Shown: positions 1-9,417, counted from the first letter of the stretch. The stretch is DNA of 64,000 nucleotides from DATARH01 sp963705325 (GCA_963705325.1 OY970069.1:1116001-1180000); one strand, 5' to 3'. Notes: generated by a model not told the origin, from the letters alone. Numbers and translations are program-made.

Positions 1-71
1 GGCAAGCCCCTGTTCCGCCGCCCCGTTTCATTGATATCTTCGCCGCCGAAATCGACCAGGAGGAAATCGGC

Positions 72-827
72 ATGGCTTCGAACGGCAAGGTTGCGCTCGT
101 CACCGGCGGCGGCAGCGGCATCGGCAAGGCGTCGGCGTTGGCGCTGGCGCGCGAGGGTTTCGCGGTGGTCGTCGCCGGGCGCCGCCCGGAGCCGCTCAAC
201 GCCGTCGTCGCCGAGATCGAAGGCCTGCAGGGCAAGGCGCTCGGCGTGCCGTGCGATGTCAGCGACCCGGCCTCGGTCGAGGCGCTGTTCGCCGCGACCA
301 AGGCCAAGTTCGGCCGGCTCGATGTCCTCTTCAACAATGCCGGGTTCGGCGCCGCTGGGCTCATCGAAGACCTGCCGTTCGACAAGTGGATGGGGGTCGT
401 CGGCTCGATCGTCAACGGCACGTTTTTGTGCACGCAGCAGGCGTTCCGGATGATGAAGGAACAGAAGCCGATGGGCGGCCGCATCATCAACAACGGCTCG
501 ATCTCGGCGCATGTGCCCAGGCCCAATTCGATCGCCTACACCACCGCCAAGCACGCGGTGACCGGCCTTACCAAATCGACCTCGCTCGACGGCCGCAAAT
601 ACGACATCTCGTGCAGCCAGATCGATGTCGGCAACGCGCTCACCGAGATGACCCAGCGGATGACCCGCGGCGTGCAGCAGGCCAATGGCGAGACGGTGAT
701 CGAACCGACGATGGACGTGGAGAACGTCGCCCGCTCGGTGGTGCTGTGCGCCACCGTGACGCCCGAGGCGAACATCCAGTTCCTGACCGTGATGGCGACC
801 AAGATGCCGTTTGTCGGGCGGGGCTAG
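72..827 (+). CDS. SDR family oxidoreductase
   Basis: Classical short-chain dehydrogenase/reductase of 251 aa, expected to oxidise or reduce an alcohol/carbonyl with NAD(P). The Rossmann glycine motif TGGGSGIG is at residues 11-18, the NNAG motif at 88-91, the catalytic Ser near 143, and YxxxK as Tyr156/Lys160. The ATG at 72 is chosen because a strong AGGAGG ribosome site lies about 8 bases upstream; the frame is open further left to the window edge, but with no better start. The substrate is not predictable. The 3' end converges on the ABC permease with only 3 bases between the stop codons. Confidence 0.9.
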   Translation: MASNGKVALVTGGGSGIGKASALALAREGFAVVVAGRRPEPLNAVVAEIEGLQGKALGVPCDVSDPASVEALFAATKAKFGRLDVLFNNAGFGAAGLIEDLPFDKWMGVVGSIVNGTFLCTQQAFRMMKEQKPMGGRIINNGSISAHVPRPNSIAYTTAKHAVTGLTKSTSLDGRKYDISCSQIDVGNALTEMTQRMTRGVQQANGETVIEPTMDVENVARSVVLCATVTPEANIQFLTVMATKMPFVGRG

Positions 828-830
828 ACG

Positions 831-1649
831 CTACTCGTCGCCCTCGCCCGCGGCGCTTTCGTGCCAGCGGCGCAGGATCAGGCGCGAGAGCTGGTCGGTC
901 GCCAGATAGATGATGACGCCGGTCAGCGACAACAGGAACAGCGCGGCGAAGAGCCGCGCGGTCAATAGCCGGTACTGCGCTTCGAGGATGCGGTAGGCGA
1001 GGCCGGTCTCGGCCCCGCCGGTGCCGGCGACGAACTCGGCGGCGACCGCGCCGATCAGCGCCAGCCCGCCGCTGATCCTGACCCCGGTGAGGAAATAGGG
1101 CAGCGCCGTCGGCATGCGCAACAGCCAGAGCGTGCGCCAGCGCGAGGCGCCGTAGAGCCGGAACAGCGCGAGCAGGTTGCGGTCGGCGCTGTTGAGTCCG
1201 GCGGTGGTGTTGGCGACGATCGGGAAAAAGGCGACGATCCAGGCGCAGACCAGGAGGGCGATCATCGGGTGATCGTCACTGCCCATCGCCTTGCTCGCCA
1301 CATGAACCCAGATGATGAGCAGCGGCGCGATCGCGATGAGCGGCGTCACCTGCAGGATGACGACGTACGGAAAAAAGCTGATCTCGACCAGCCGCGACAG
1401 CGAGAACAGCACCGCGATGAGCCCGCCGACCAGCACCGCCGCGGCGAGCGCCAGCAGCGTCACCTCCAAGGTGAACCACAACGAACCCAACAGGCTGGGC
1501 CCATCCGCCCATAGGCTTTCGACGACTTCGCCCGGGGTCGGCAGCACATAGGGCTTCATCGCGAAAAACCAAACGACCAACGCCCATAGCGCGACAAAGA
1601 CCACGCCGACCGCGACAGGCCCGATGACGCGAACCGCCAGACGGTTCAT
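831..1649 (-). CDS. ABC transporter permease (SsuC/TauC/ThiX-like)
   Basis: Inner-membrane permease of about 272 aa from the BPD_transp_1 family that partners NMT1/THI5-like binding proteins for nitrate, sulfonate, taurine or pyrimidine precursors. Several hydrophobic helices are visible. The cytoplasmic EAA-type loop reads LYGASRWRTLWLLRMPTALP. The ATG at 1649 is preferred over an upstream in-frame ATG because it overlaps the stop codon of the ATP-binding gene by 4 bases, the usual sign of translational coupling. It is the last gene of a three-gene minus-strand operon (binding protein, ATPase, permease). The solute is unknown. Confidence 0.88.
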   Translation of the reverse strand: MNRLAVRVIGPVAVGVVFVALWALVVWFFAMKPYVLPTPGEVVESLWADGPSLLGSLWFTLEVTLLALAAAVLVGGLIAVLFSLSRLVEISFFPYVVILQVTPLIAIAPLLIIWVHVASKAMGSDDHPMIALLVCAWIVAFFPIVANTTAGLNSADRNLLALFRLYGASRWRTLWLLRMPTALPYFLTGVRISGGLALIGAVAAEFVAGTGGAETGLAYRILEAQYRLLTARLFAALFLLSLTGVIIYLATDQLSRLILRRWHESAAGEGDE

Positions 1650-2435
1650 GCCGCCGCCATCGCCTTGCCGAGCGCCGTCGAAACGCAATCGCACATCGCG
1701 ACGTATTCGGACGAGGAACGGGTGGCGCGGGTGCGTGGATGCGGCAGATCGACCGGGAGGTCGGCGCTGATGCGGCCGGGGCGCGCGGTCATCACCGCGA
1801 TCCGCGTCGAGAGATAGACCGACTCGAAGACGCTGTGAGTGACGAAGAGGATCGTCGGCCGCCGTTCCTCCCAGAGCCGCAGCAGATCGTCGTTGAGCGC
1901 GAGCCGGGTGATCTCGTCGAGCGCCGCGAACGGCTCGTCGAGCAGCAGCAGATCGGGATCGGTGACGAGGGCGCGCGCGATCGACACGCGCATTCGCATC
2001 CCGCCCGACAGCTCGCGCGGATAGGCTTGCTCGAACCCGGCAAGTCCGACCGCGCGGATCGCCGCCGCCCCGCTATCGCGTTGGTGCGAGCTCACCCGGC
2101 CGCCGATACGAAACGGCAGCAGCACGTTGTTGGTCACCGTGCTCCACGGCATCAGGGTCGGGTCCTGGAAGACGAAGCCGATCCGGCCCGACGCAACCCG
2201 GTGACCGGTTTGCCCGCCCATCGCCAGCGTGCACGTGCCGCCGCTCGGAGGGATCAGTCCGGCGACGATGCGCAACAGCGTGCTCTTGCCGCAACCCGAG
2301 GGCCCGAGCAGGCTCAGGAACTCGCCACGTTTGACGGTGAGGTCGACCTCGGCCAGCGCCGCCAGGCCGATTGGCGAACCGCTTGCTGACCCCGCGCAGG
2401 TCGACGATCGGCAGCGGCGATGTGGTCGGCGCCAT
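1646..2435 (-). pseudogene. ABC transporter ATP-binding protein, single-base frameshift near N-terminus
   Basis: Nucleotide-binding subunit of the SsuB/TauB type. Visible motifs are Walker A (GPSGCGKST), the Q-loop (FQDPTLMPW), the ABC signature (LSGGMRMR) and Walker B (LLLLDEPFAALD). The true N-terminus starts at the ATG at 2435 and reads MAPTTSPLPIVDLRGVSKRF. That frame is lost at about 2371-2376, where one extra base separates it from the frame encoding GLAALAEVDL and the rest of the protein. Removing one base restores a normal-length ABC ATPase. Either the gene is inactivated or this is a sequencing or assembly error; a second one-base insertion in the neighbouring binding-protein gene makes an error plausible. 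The stop overlaps the permease start. Confidence 0.8.
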
Positions 2436-2447
2436 ACCCTCACCCTT

Positions 2448-2528
2448 GGCCGGACTCGATCCGGCCATCCACGTCTTCGATCTCGATATCAGCCCAAAAA
2501 GACGTGGACCCCCGGGTCAAGCTCGGGG
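2448..2528. repeat. Composite REP-like palindrome (two hairpins)
   Basis: Two hairpins in inverted arrangement lie between the binding-protein and ATPase genes. The left one, GGCCGGACTCGATCCGGCC, is at 2448-2466 and the right one, CCCCGGGTCAAGCTCGGGG, at 2510-2528. An inner inverted pair ACGTCTT/AAGACGT lies at 2471-2477 and 2499-2505. The same layout recurs at 31473-31555, so this is a dispersed mobile-palindrome (BIME-like) unit rather than an ordinary terminator, although its position inside an operon could affect mRNA stability between cistrons. Confidence 0.75.
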
Positions 2529-2567
2529 AGGGGGAACATTTTTGCGTCCAGCGCGGACGGTCATTCG

Positions 2568-3570
2568 TCAGGGCTTCATCCCGACGCGCTTGTCGACGAA
2601 TTGCAACGTGTAGGCCTTCTTGTAATCCATGGCGGCGGGGTAAAGCCCGGCCTTCGACATGGTGTCGAAGAAATCCTTCCAGCGCGCGTCGCTCATCGCG
2701 CCGATGCCGTCCTTCTTCGCGTCGCCGCTGTCGACGATGCCGTATTGCTTGATCTTGGCGATACCGTAGGCGATCAGCGCGTCGGTCATCTCCGGGTTGT
2801 CCTTCTTGATCAGGGCGTTGCCGGGGCCGGGATCGCCGTAGAGATAGGAATACCAGCCCTCGATGCTGGCGTTGACGAAGCGCTGCACCAGATCGGGCTT
2901 CTCCCGGGCGAGCTGCAGCGACGTCTGGATCACCGAGCCATAGCTGGCATAGCCAGCGTCGGCGATCAGCAGCACCACCGGCTTCACCCCGGCCTGCTCG
3001 ATCGTATACGGCTCGCTCGACAGGTAGCCCTGCTGGACCGCCTTGGGATCGACCAAAAACGGCGCGACGCTGAAATTGTAGGGGCGGATCTGATCGTCGG
3101 TATAGCCGAATTTCTGCTTCAGAAAGAGCCAGCTGCCGGTGCGGGTATCGCCGCTGATCATGATCGGCTTGCCCTTCAGCGCCGCGAAGCTGTCGTTCCC
3201 CTGATCGGGATGGGCGATAAGCACCGAGGGATCCTTCTGGAAGATCGCCGCGACCGCGACCATCGGAATGTTCTGTTGCGACGAAATTGAGCGAGCCGAA
3301 CGAGTTGGACGCGATGTTGAAGTCGAGCACCCCGGCGGCCAGGAGCTGGGCATGGTTCACCTGCGGCCCACCCTGGCGGAGGGTCACGTCGAGCCCGTAT
3401 TTCTTGTAGATGCCGGTGGCGATCGCCTGATAGTAGCCGCCGTGCTCGGCCTCGGCCTTCCAGTCGGTGCCGAACGTTACTGTCTCCGCCCTGGCGGCAA
3501 CGGCGAAGGCAAAAGCGAGAAGGAACGCGACCAGCGCGCTCGGCAACTTTCGCGGCAATCTGGCGTTCAT
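2568..3570 (-). pseudogene. NMT1/THI5-like ABC substrate-binding protein, single-base frameshift
   Basis: Periplasmic binding protein of the SsuA/TauA/NMT1 family. It opens with a signal peptide (MNARLPRKLPSALVAFLLAF..., predicted cut after ARA) and the family sequence GGYYQAIATGIYKKYGLDV. The coding frame changes at about 3276: one extra A on the coding strand, in the stretch encoding NFVAQNIPMV, shifts translation. Downstream codons give a well-conserved C-terminal two thirds ending VDKRVGMKP. Removing one base restores a protein of about 333 aa. This is the first gene of the minus-strand transporter operon. No internal stops exist apart from the frameshift, so decay is recent or the base is an error. 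Confidence 0.8.
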
Positions 3571-3728
3571 ACTTGTGCGACCCGAGGGCAAATAGCGATG
3601 CCGCCACTGTAATCGGCGGTTTTGCGCCGGTCTACCGGGCGTGCTCGCCGGAGGCGCACCCCTCGTGTATGATCGTGAAAACCGTGCCCGCCGCCGGCAC
3701 GTGTGGCGGGCCGCGTGAGCGGGGGTGG

Positions 3729-4586
3729 ATGATGAAGAATCTGCTGGCCGTGATCGGCGACGGCAATGCGGCACCGGTGCTGGAAGCCTCCTTGCAAGTC
3801 GCTCGACGCTTCAACAGCCATATCGTCGGATTGCACAGTCTGACGACCGAATACGCGGTGGTGTTCGGCGGCGAGATGGGGTTTTCGATCTCATCCGAGG
3901 TCGACCGCACCCTCGAACGCGAGGGACACGACCGCCGCGATCAGGCGCGTCGCCTGTTCCGTGAGTTCATGAACGCGCATGGCGTGCCCCTGGAACCCGT
4001 CCCGGCCGGGCATGACGGGCCGAGCGCCTCGTGGCGCGAGGAGGACGGGCGGCAGAACGCGGTCGTCGGCATGATCGGCCGAGTCTATGACCTGATCCTC
4101 GTGGAACAGCCCGAGAAGCTGGCCTCGATCGCCGAGGCAACGCTCGAGGACGCGCTGTTCGAAAGCGGCCGTCCGGTGGTGATGGTGCCAAAGAACTCGC
4201 CGGCGACGATCGGCGATGTCGTCGCGGTCGCCTGGAACGGCAGCACCGAGACGGCGCTGACCGTGGCGCTGGGCATGCCCTTCCTCAAACAGGCGAAGGA
4301 GGTCGTCGTCGTTGCCGTCGCGCCGCAGCACATGCCCGAACCAGGGCCCACCGGCGACGAGCTGGCGCGCACGCTCGAGCGGCACGGGATGAAGGTCAGC
4401 CTGCGCACCGCCGTCGGCCGGCAGAAGCCGCAGGGCGAATCGTTCTTGCAAGAAGCGATGGCCGCGGGCGCCGACCTGATGCTCAAAGGCGCCTATACGC
4501 AAAGCCGCATCCGCCAGATGATCTTCGGCGGCGCGACCCGCCATATCATCATGGAGTCGAAGATCCCGGTGGTGATGTCGCGCTGA
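3729..4586 (+). CDS. Universal stress protein (UspA family, two-domain)
   Basis: Protein of about 285 aa with two UspA-like halves. It starts MMKNLLAVIGDGNAAPVLEA and its second half holds VVAVAWNGSTETALTVAL and an ATP-binding-type glycine signature (LMLKGAYTQSRIRQMIFGGATRHII). Such proteins bind ATP or other nucleotides and act in stress survival; the exact role varies. I chose the tandem ATG at 3729/3732, after a G-rich ribosome-site region, instead of the open frame extending to 3573, because homology starts there. It diverges from the transporter binding-protein gene, leaving about 160 bases for two promoters. A small exported-protein gene follows 18 bases downstream. Confidence 0.88.
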   Translation: MMKNLLAVIGDGNAAPVLEASLQVARRFNSHIVGLHSLTTEYAVVFGGEMGFSISSEVDRTLEREGHDRRDQARRLFREFMNAHGVPLEPVPAGHDGPSASWREEDGRQNAVVGMIGRVYDLILVEQPEKLASIAEATLEDALFESGRPVVMVPKNSPATIGDVVAVAWNGSTETALTVALGMPFLKQAKEVVVVAVAPQHMPEPGPTGDELARTLERHGMKVSLRTAVGRQKPQGESFLQEAMAAGADLMLKGAYTQSRIRQMIFGGATRHIIMESKIPVVMSR

Positions 4587-4603
4587 ACCCCAAGGAGCTA
4601 AAG

Positions 4604-5038
4604 ATGCTTGTTAGACCGCTGCGCCGCGGCGCGTTTTTTTGCGCCGCGCTGAGCCTCCTCGCAACGCCCGCGCTGGCGCAGATGCCGCCGCCCGCGGCGG
4701 CGTGCTATTGCCTCAAGCAGGCGGTCGACAACACCAACGCCGACATGGGAACGAAGAATGCCGCGCTTGCCCAAGCGCGCTCGGCCCTCGATCAGCTCGA
4801 CCAGCAGCTCGCCACGCTGCGCGCCCAGGTCGACGTTAACAACCCGCAATCAGTAGCCCAGTTCAAGCAGCTCCTGGAGCAGCGCGACGCCGCGGCAAAA
4901 CTGGCCAGCGGCCCGGCGTTGACCGACTCGCAGACCGCGACGGCCCGCTACAACGACGCGGTCGCCGCCTATAACGGGCAATGCGCCGGCCAGCCGCTGC
5001 CGCCGCCGGCCGGGCCGATCGCCTGCCCCGGGCAGTAA
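4604..5038 (+). CDS. Small exported protein of unknown function
   Basis: 144 aa. A Sec signal peptide with Arg-rich n-region, hydrophobic core and ALAQ cleavage site is seen at residues 1-26. The mature part has an alanine/glutamine-rich stretch (residues about 45-85, AALAQARSALDQLDQQLATLRAQ) with coiled-coil character, cysteines at the start (CYC) and near the end (C..C), and a proline-rich tail. AAGGAG sits about 9 bases before the ATG. It follows the universal stress gene closely and may be co-transcribed. No family is recognised; a periplasmic or envelope role is inferred only from the signal peptide. Confidence 0.75.
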   Translation: MLVRPLRRGAFFCAALSLLATPALAQMPPPAAACYCLKQAVDNTNADMGTKNAALAQARSALDQLDQQLATLRAQVDVNNPQSVAQFKQLLEQRDAAAKLASGPALTDSQTATARYNDAVAAYNGQCAGQPLPPPAGPIACPGQ

Positions 5039-5509
5039 CCGCTAGGGCTGGAACTACCGGAATCGACCCCGTAGGCTCGCCAGTTAACGGGAGGGCTGGC
5101 CGAGGAACGGTCCTTCGCCGTTTCCGCCAGCTCAAGCACAAGCCGGCCTTGAGGGCGGCCGGCAGTTGTCATTCCAGAAAAATTCGGTGAGCAGGAAACT
5201 GATGTCGGTTGCCACCGCCCACCAAATTGGGGCCGGCGACAGCCTGGCTCAGCAGCCTTTTCAGCGACTGATCGTTGATTTCTTCGAGCCCCAGGAATTG
5301 TCGACAGAAACCATGAAATATGGATAAAAATATTCGATAGCTACGGTGACCGCACAGACCCAGTTCGGGATTGGTTTAATCCACGCGGACTTGGCGCTGC
5401 TTCGACCAGATCGGGGGAATCTCCCCTGTAAGTTCTCGCTCTTCATGGAACTGGCGTAAATGGAATCCCGTCTGGCGAATGCCGGTTACTCCTGCTCAAG
5501 AGGTGCCGC
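5039..5509. other. Intergenic region without a convincing gene
   Basis: About 470 bases between two plus-strand orphan genes. The only coding-like trace is an ATG-started frame at 5202-5327 (41 codons, starting MSVATAHQIGAGDS). It stays open in the same frame for another 43 codons after a single TAA, to 5459, which could be a small gene with a nonsense mutation. The evidence is too weak to call it. No RNA gene or clear terminator was seen. Confidence 0.4.
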
Positions 5510-6856
5510 GTGGGAACCCAAAAACAGTGGGAACTTCTAAACCCCAAGACCGCTGACGGCGATGCGTTTGCAGTGTTGACAATTGATCTCGATGCGAAAT
5601 CGGGATCGCTTCGCTACCTCCAGCGCAACGTACCTCTGACAGCCTTCATGCAAACCGGCTCCGGAAAATTCCAGGGCAAGTTTGACCTGGGTCGCTTCCA
5701 GGGTTCGTTGACAGGACAGATCCAGAGTGACGGCTCGCTCGACGTCGAATTTGTTGGTGCGTGGAAGGGCAAACTGCGTGGCCGGGCGGTTCAGTCAGGC
5801 GGTCCGGGCTCTCCTGTGCCGGGGGCACCGCCGCCGTTGAAAGTAAATCCGATACGGGTTGGGCGTTCTTTTATTGGCTTCCTGGCGACCCCCAGGAATA
5901 CGCGTGGAGAAATTGCCCGTGGCACCTTGCACCTGTGGAGCGGCGAAGAGGCCAAACAGGAGGCCTTGGTCGCTATTAGGAAGAATCCTCCCGGTTGGAT
6001 GATGGGAAACATTAATGGCGAACCCACACCAGGCCATGCCCAAGCCAAGGTCTTGTTCGCCTCCGCTAAGGCTCGCGCCATCGAGAGCGCCAGAGCGCGC
6101 GGGGTGACGTTAACGGCCGGAAAGGAGCTGGCTCAAGAGGAGTTTGAAGCCATCTGGGGCAGGGCGTCAGGGGATTTAGTCTATCGCGCAACGTTATCCG
6201 GGATGCCCGTTCACTCCCATGGAAGACCGGGTCCCATGAGCATCCAGTCCCGATATGAGTTACCGGGGCTCCACATTGGCGGAACTGTTTCCGGTGGCCT
6301 AATGATCGGTTCGGGGCTTTATACCACACTATCGGCAGCCGATGACCAAGACCGCCCCCTCCTGGCTGCGGGAAAGGCGTTGACCGGGACCGCGGAGACG
6401 ACGGGTGGGATATGTTATCTGTCCGGTGCACTCGCGGAAATGCCTGAGGCTATGGCGCTCGGAAGCGGACTGGCGCGCGTAGGAGGCGGCGCGGGCACCG
6501 TGTTCGTGAGCACTTATTCCTTGGTGGGAGACGTCCAGGCCGGACGGACGGAGGACGCCGTTGCCGATTCGATGGGCGTCACCTCCGGCGCCTTGCTGCT
6601 CATCGCTCCGTTTACTGGACCGGCTGCACCGATCGTGGCTGCCGTTGCTTTTGCCCTGATGGCAGCTCAACTGACCTATCAACTTGGCAAGCGATTAGAT
6701 CCCGGAGTGCGTGGCGCACCCGCACCGGCTCAGCAGCGCGAATGGTGGCAAGCTAGACCGGAGGACTTCCTCAACTTGCAGGGGTTCCTGCAGCCAGGCG
6801 CTCGAAAGCGCTATGTACAGGATGACCTCAACATTTTCCCATTTGGAGGTAGGTAA
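5510..6856 (+). CDS. Hypothetical protein, 448 aa
   Basis: Long intact frame that begins at a GTG (5510). The N-terminal third (residues about 10-90) looks soluble and beta-rich. The C-terminal half, roughly residues 255-395, is very glycine/alanine-rich with several hydrophobic stretches, for example GALLLIAPFTGPAAPIVAAVAFALMA split across the segment. That composition resembles membrane-active or structural proteins more than enzymes. Codon choice is less GC3-biased than in the neighbouring housekeeping genes, hinting at acquisition. No catalytic motif or family was recognised, and its neighbours (small exported protein, hisI) do not explain it. Confidence 0.7.
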   Translation: MGTQKQWELLNPKTADGDAFAVLTIDLDAKSGSLRYLQRNVPLTAFMQTGSGKFQGKFDLGRFQGSLTGQIQSDGSLDVEFVGAWKGKLRGRAVQSGGPGSPVPGAPPPLKVNPIRVGRSFIGFLATPRNTRGEIARGTLHLWSGEEAKQEALVAIRKNPPGWMMGNINGEPTPGHAQAKVLFASAKARAIESARARGVTLTAGKELAQEEFEAIWGRASGDLVYRATLSGMPVHSHGRPGPMSIQSRYELPGLHIGGTVSGGLMIGSGLYTTLSAADDQDRPLLAAGKALTGTAETTGGICYLSGALAEMPEAMALGSGLARVGGGAGTVFVSTYSLVGDVQAGRTEDAVADSMGVTSGALLLIAPFTGPAAPIVAAVAFALMAAQLTYQLGKRLDPGVRGAPAPAQQREWWQARPEDFLNLQGFLQPGARKRYVQDDLNIFPFGGR

Positions 6857-6902
6857 ATCCGCCTTCAACTGGTGATTTGCACAGTTTATGAGGACGCCCG
6901 GC

Positions 6903-7307
6903 CTAGCACTTCGGTCCCTTGTAAAGCTCTTCGGGCGCGACCAGCGGCTCGGCGATCTCGACCCAAGCGCCGTCGCGCCAGGCGCGGAAGAAGCAGTTCC
7001 GCCGCCCGGTGTGGCAAGCGACGCCGGTCTGATCGACGAGCAGCAGTATGGTGTCGCCGTCGCAGTCGAGCCGCAGCTCCTTGAGCGCCTGGACCTGGCC
7101 CGAGGTCTCGCCCTTGCGCCACAAGGCCTTGCGCGAGCGCGACCAGTAGCAGGCGCGGCCCTCAGCGAGGCTGATCCGCACCGACTCGCGGTTCATCCAC
7201 GCCACCATCAGCACCTCGCCGGTGTCATGCTGTTGCGCGATCGCCGGGACAAGTCCATCGGCATCGAACTTGATCTGATCGAGCGCGCGGTCGATTGCGT
7301 CGGGCAC
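6903..7307 (-). CDS. hisI: Phosphoribosyl-AMP cyclohydrolase
   Basis: Third step of histidine biosynthesis: opens the adenine ring of phosphoribosyl-AMP. 134 aa, normal for the stand-alone alphaproteobacterial enzyme not fused to HisE. The magnesium-site acidic residues are Asp81, Asp83 and Asp85 in DCDGD. The zinc cysteines are Cys82, Cys98 (ACHTG) and Cys105 (RRNCFF). The signature MVAWMNRES is at residues 34-42. It lies 10 bases downstream of a Rieske oxygenase gene on the same strand, an unusual partner for a histidine gene, and no other his genes are in the window. Confidence 0.95.
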   Translation of the reverse strand: MPDAIDRALDQIKFDADGLVPAIAQQHDTGEVLMVAWMNRESVRISLAEGRACYWSRSRKALWRKGETSGQVQALKELRLDCDGDTILLLVDQTGVACHTGRRNCFFRAWRDGAWVEIAEPLVAPEELYKGPKC

Positions 7308-7317
7308 GGCTCTGCTC

Positions 7318-8352
7318 CTAGCTCCGGAAGCGCAGGGTACGCCGCTTGACCGGGTTTTCGAAGGGCCGGCCCTCGGAATGGGCGCGGCGGTATTCGCGCT
7401 TCAGCTGGAAGTACCAGCGCGCCTGAGTGTCGGCGTCGTCGACCAGCATCAAGGACGGCCCATAGCGCAACCCTTCCTGCTGCAGGTTCAGCGCATCGCG
7501 ATCCTGGAACGAGAAGATGCGCGCTCCCCACAGAAGCAACGGCTTGAGCAGCGTCAAAAACCACGGCGTCCAATAGGCGATATAGGTCATCTCGATATGG
7601 CCGTCGTCGAGCGGGGTCACCGTCCACAAGATGACGAAATAATGCTTGCCGAAGGTGGTGTGCTCGATCCGGATGCCCGGCAGCCGGAAGAACAGCTGGG
7701 TGCGCGGAGACCCTAGCAGCTTGTACGGCGAGTAATTGCTCGACGGCGGGTGCGGCAGGGTGGTGAACCCGTACGACCACGGGACGAATTCCTTGGTCTT
7801 TTCGAGGATCGCCTTGCGCCGCCACCACCAGGAAATATGGACAAACGGGTTGTGCGAGGGGTCGATCTGGCCGAAGACGCCGGTATCGAGCGAGCAATCT
7901 ACCTTGAGGCTCCAGATCAGGTCGGGCTGACGGTCGGGGCCGATCGCCGGGAGCACCGGAATATCGGCCGCGCCCTCCGGATTGTCGCCGAAGAACACCC
8001 AGATGCCGCCCTGGACCTCCTCCACCTTGTAGGCTTTGACGCGCAGCCGGGAGCAATCGAATTTGCTGTCCGCGGTCAGAGACGGGATCGCCGTGCAGCG
8101 GCCCTGACAGTCGAAGCGCCAGCCATGCAACGGGCACTGGACCTCCGCGCCGTCGAACCGGCCCTCGCTCAGCGGCATGCCGCGATGCGGGCAAAGATCG
8201 CGCAGGGCGAACGCAACTCCGTCGCGCGCGCGGCCAAACAGCAGCGGCTCGCCGAGGAACTTGCGCGCCACCATGCGACCCGGCCGCAGCCGCCGGCTCG
8301 GCATCGCGTAGTACCACATCTCCCGCAACGGCGCGGCGCTGTCCGATTCCAT
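7318..8352 (-). CDS. Rieske [2Fe-2S] aromatic ring-hydroxylating oxygenase, large subunit
   Basis: 344 aa. The N-terminal Rieske domain binds a 2Fe-2S cluster through Cys54/His56 (CPHRG) and Cys73/His76 (CPLHGW). The C-terminal catalytic domain shows the mononuclear iron motif D-x2-H-x4-H in IDPSHNPFVH. The family includes vanillate demethylase-type and other aromatic or steroid monooxygenases; the substrate cannot be read off. No reductase gene is adjacent, so electrons must come from elsewhere. The ATG at 8352 has GGGA upstream. Likely co-transcribed with hisI, 10 bases downstream. Confidence 0.92.
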   Translation of the reverse strand: MESDSAAPLREMWYYAMPSRRLRPGRMVARKFLGEPLLFGRARDGVAFALRDLCPHRGMPLSEGRFDGAEVQCPLHGWRFDCQGRCTAIPSLTADSKFDCSRLRVKAYKVEEVQGGIWVFFGDNPEGAADIPVLPAIGPDRQPDLIWSLKVDCSLDTGVFGQIDPSHNPFVHISWWWRRKAILEKTKEFVPWSYGFTTLPHPPSSNYSPYKLLGSPRTQLFFRLPGIRIEHTTFGKHYFVILWTVTPLDDGHIEMTYIAYWTPWFLTLLKPLLLWGARIFSFQDRDALNLQQEGLRYGPSLMLVDDADTQARWYFQLKREYRRAHSEGRPFENPVKRRTLRFRS

Positions 8353-8460
8353 CCCTGCTCCCGGGAAGAGGCCTGGCGGCGGCGGGGGATAACGTACCGC
8401 GTCTAGCAGCGCAATCGCGCTGCTATCATCGCCCGCCGCCTCAGGTTATTTTCGCCGGCG

Positions 8461-9417
8461 ATGCGCATCATCCGTCATCCCGGTTCCGGCGCGACGCAGC
8501 AGCAGCGCGGCGCGGTGCTGGCGATGGGCAATTTCGACGGTCTCCACAAGGGCCACGCGGCGCTGATCGGCCGGGCGCGCGCGCTTGCCGGGGCGCGCGG
8601 CGCGCCGGTCGCGGTGCTGACCTTCGAGCCGCACCCCCGCAACGTCTTCATGCCCGGCGGCGAGCCGTTCCGCCTCACCCCGTTCCGGGTCAAGGAGCGC
8701 GAGATCGCGCGGCTCGGCGTCGATTTCCTGTTCATCCAGCATTTCGACCGCGCGTTTGCCGAGAAAAGCGCCGAATCGTTTATCGAGGAGGTGATGATCG
8801 AGGCGATCGGCATCGCCCACATCGTCGTCGGCCACGACTGCACCTTTGGCAACAAGCGGCGCGGCACTCCGGCGCTGTTGCGCGAGGTCGGCGAGAAATT
8901 CGGGTTCGGGGTGAGTGTCATCGACCCGGTGCGCGGCGGCGATGCGGTCTATTCCTCGACCCACATCCGCGAGCTGTTGAAGGACGGCAAGCCGCGCGAG
9001 GCGGCGGCGCAGCTCGGCCGGTTCTGGGAGATCGACGGGCGCGTCGCGCTCGGCGATCAGCGCGGCCGCACGATCGGCTTCCCGACCGCCAATCTCGGGC
9101 TCGGCGAATATCTGCGCCCGGCCTTCGGGGTCTACGCGGTGCGGGTATCGGGCGACGGGCCGGACGACCCGCTCGGCGGCCGGACCGTCGATGGCGTCGC
9201 CAATCTCGGGCTGCGGCCGACGGTGGGCGGGCTGGTGCCGCGATTGGAGGCGCATCTCTTCGACATCGACCGCGACCTCTACGGCCGCCACCTGCGCGTC
9301 GCGCTGGTCGATTTCATCCGCCCCGAACGGAAGTTCGCCAGCTTTGACGAGCTGAAATCGCAGATCGCCGCCGACGCTCAGCGCGCACGGGAGTTATTGG
9401 CAAAGCCGCGCAACTGA
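8461..9417 (+). CDS. ribF: Bifunctional riboflavin kinase / FAD synthetase
   Basis: Makes FMN from riboflavin and then FAD. 318 aa, family-typical. The N-terminal nucleotidyltransferase domain starts AMGNFDGLHKGH (HxGH-type site, residues about 21-32) and includes STHIRELL. The C-terminal flavokinase domain has the GRTIGFPTANL motif and VYAVRVSGDG. The start at 8461 is supported by homology but has only a weak ribosome site. It diverges from the Rieske gene by about 100 bases. It is monocistronic here; in many alphaproteobacteria ribF precedes ileS, which is not the case here. Confidence 0.95.
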   Translation: MRIIRHPGSGATQQQRGAVLAMGNFDGLHKGHAALIGRARALAGARGAPVAVLTFEPHPRNVFMPGGEPFRLTPFRVKEREIARLGVDFLFIQHFDRAFAEKSAESFIEEVMIEAIGIAHIVVGHDCTFGNKRRGTPALLREVGEKFGFGVSVIDPVRGGDAVYSSTHIRELLKDGKPREAAAQLGRFWEIDGRVALGDQRGRTIGFPTANLGLGEYLRPAFGVYAVRVSGDGPDDPLGGRTVDGVANLGLRPTVGGLVPRLEAHLFDIDRDLYGRHLRVALVDFIRPERKFASFDELKSQIAADAQRARELLAKPRN

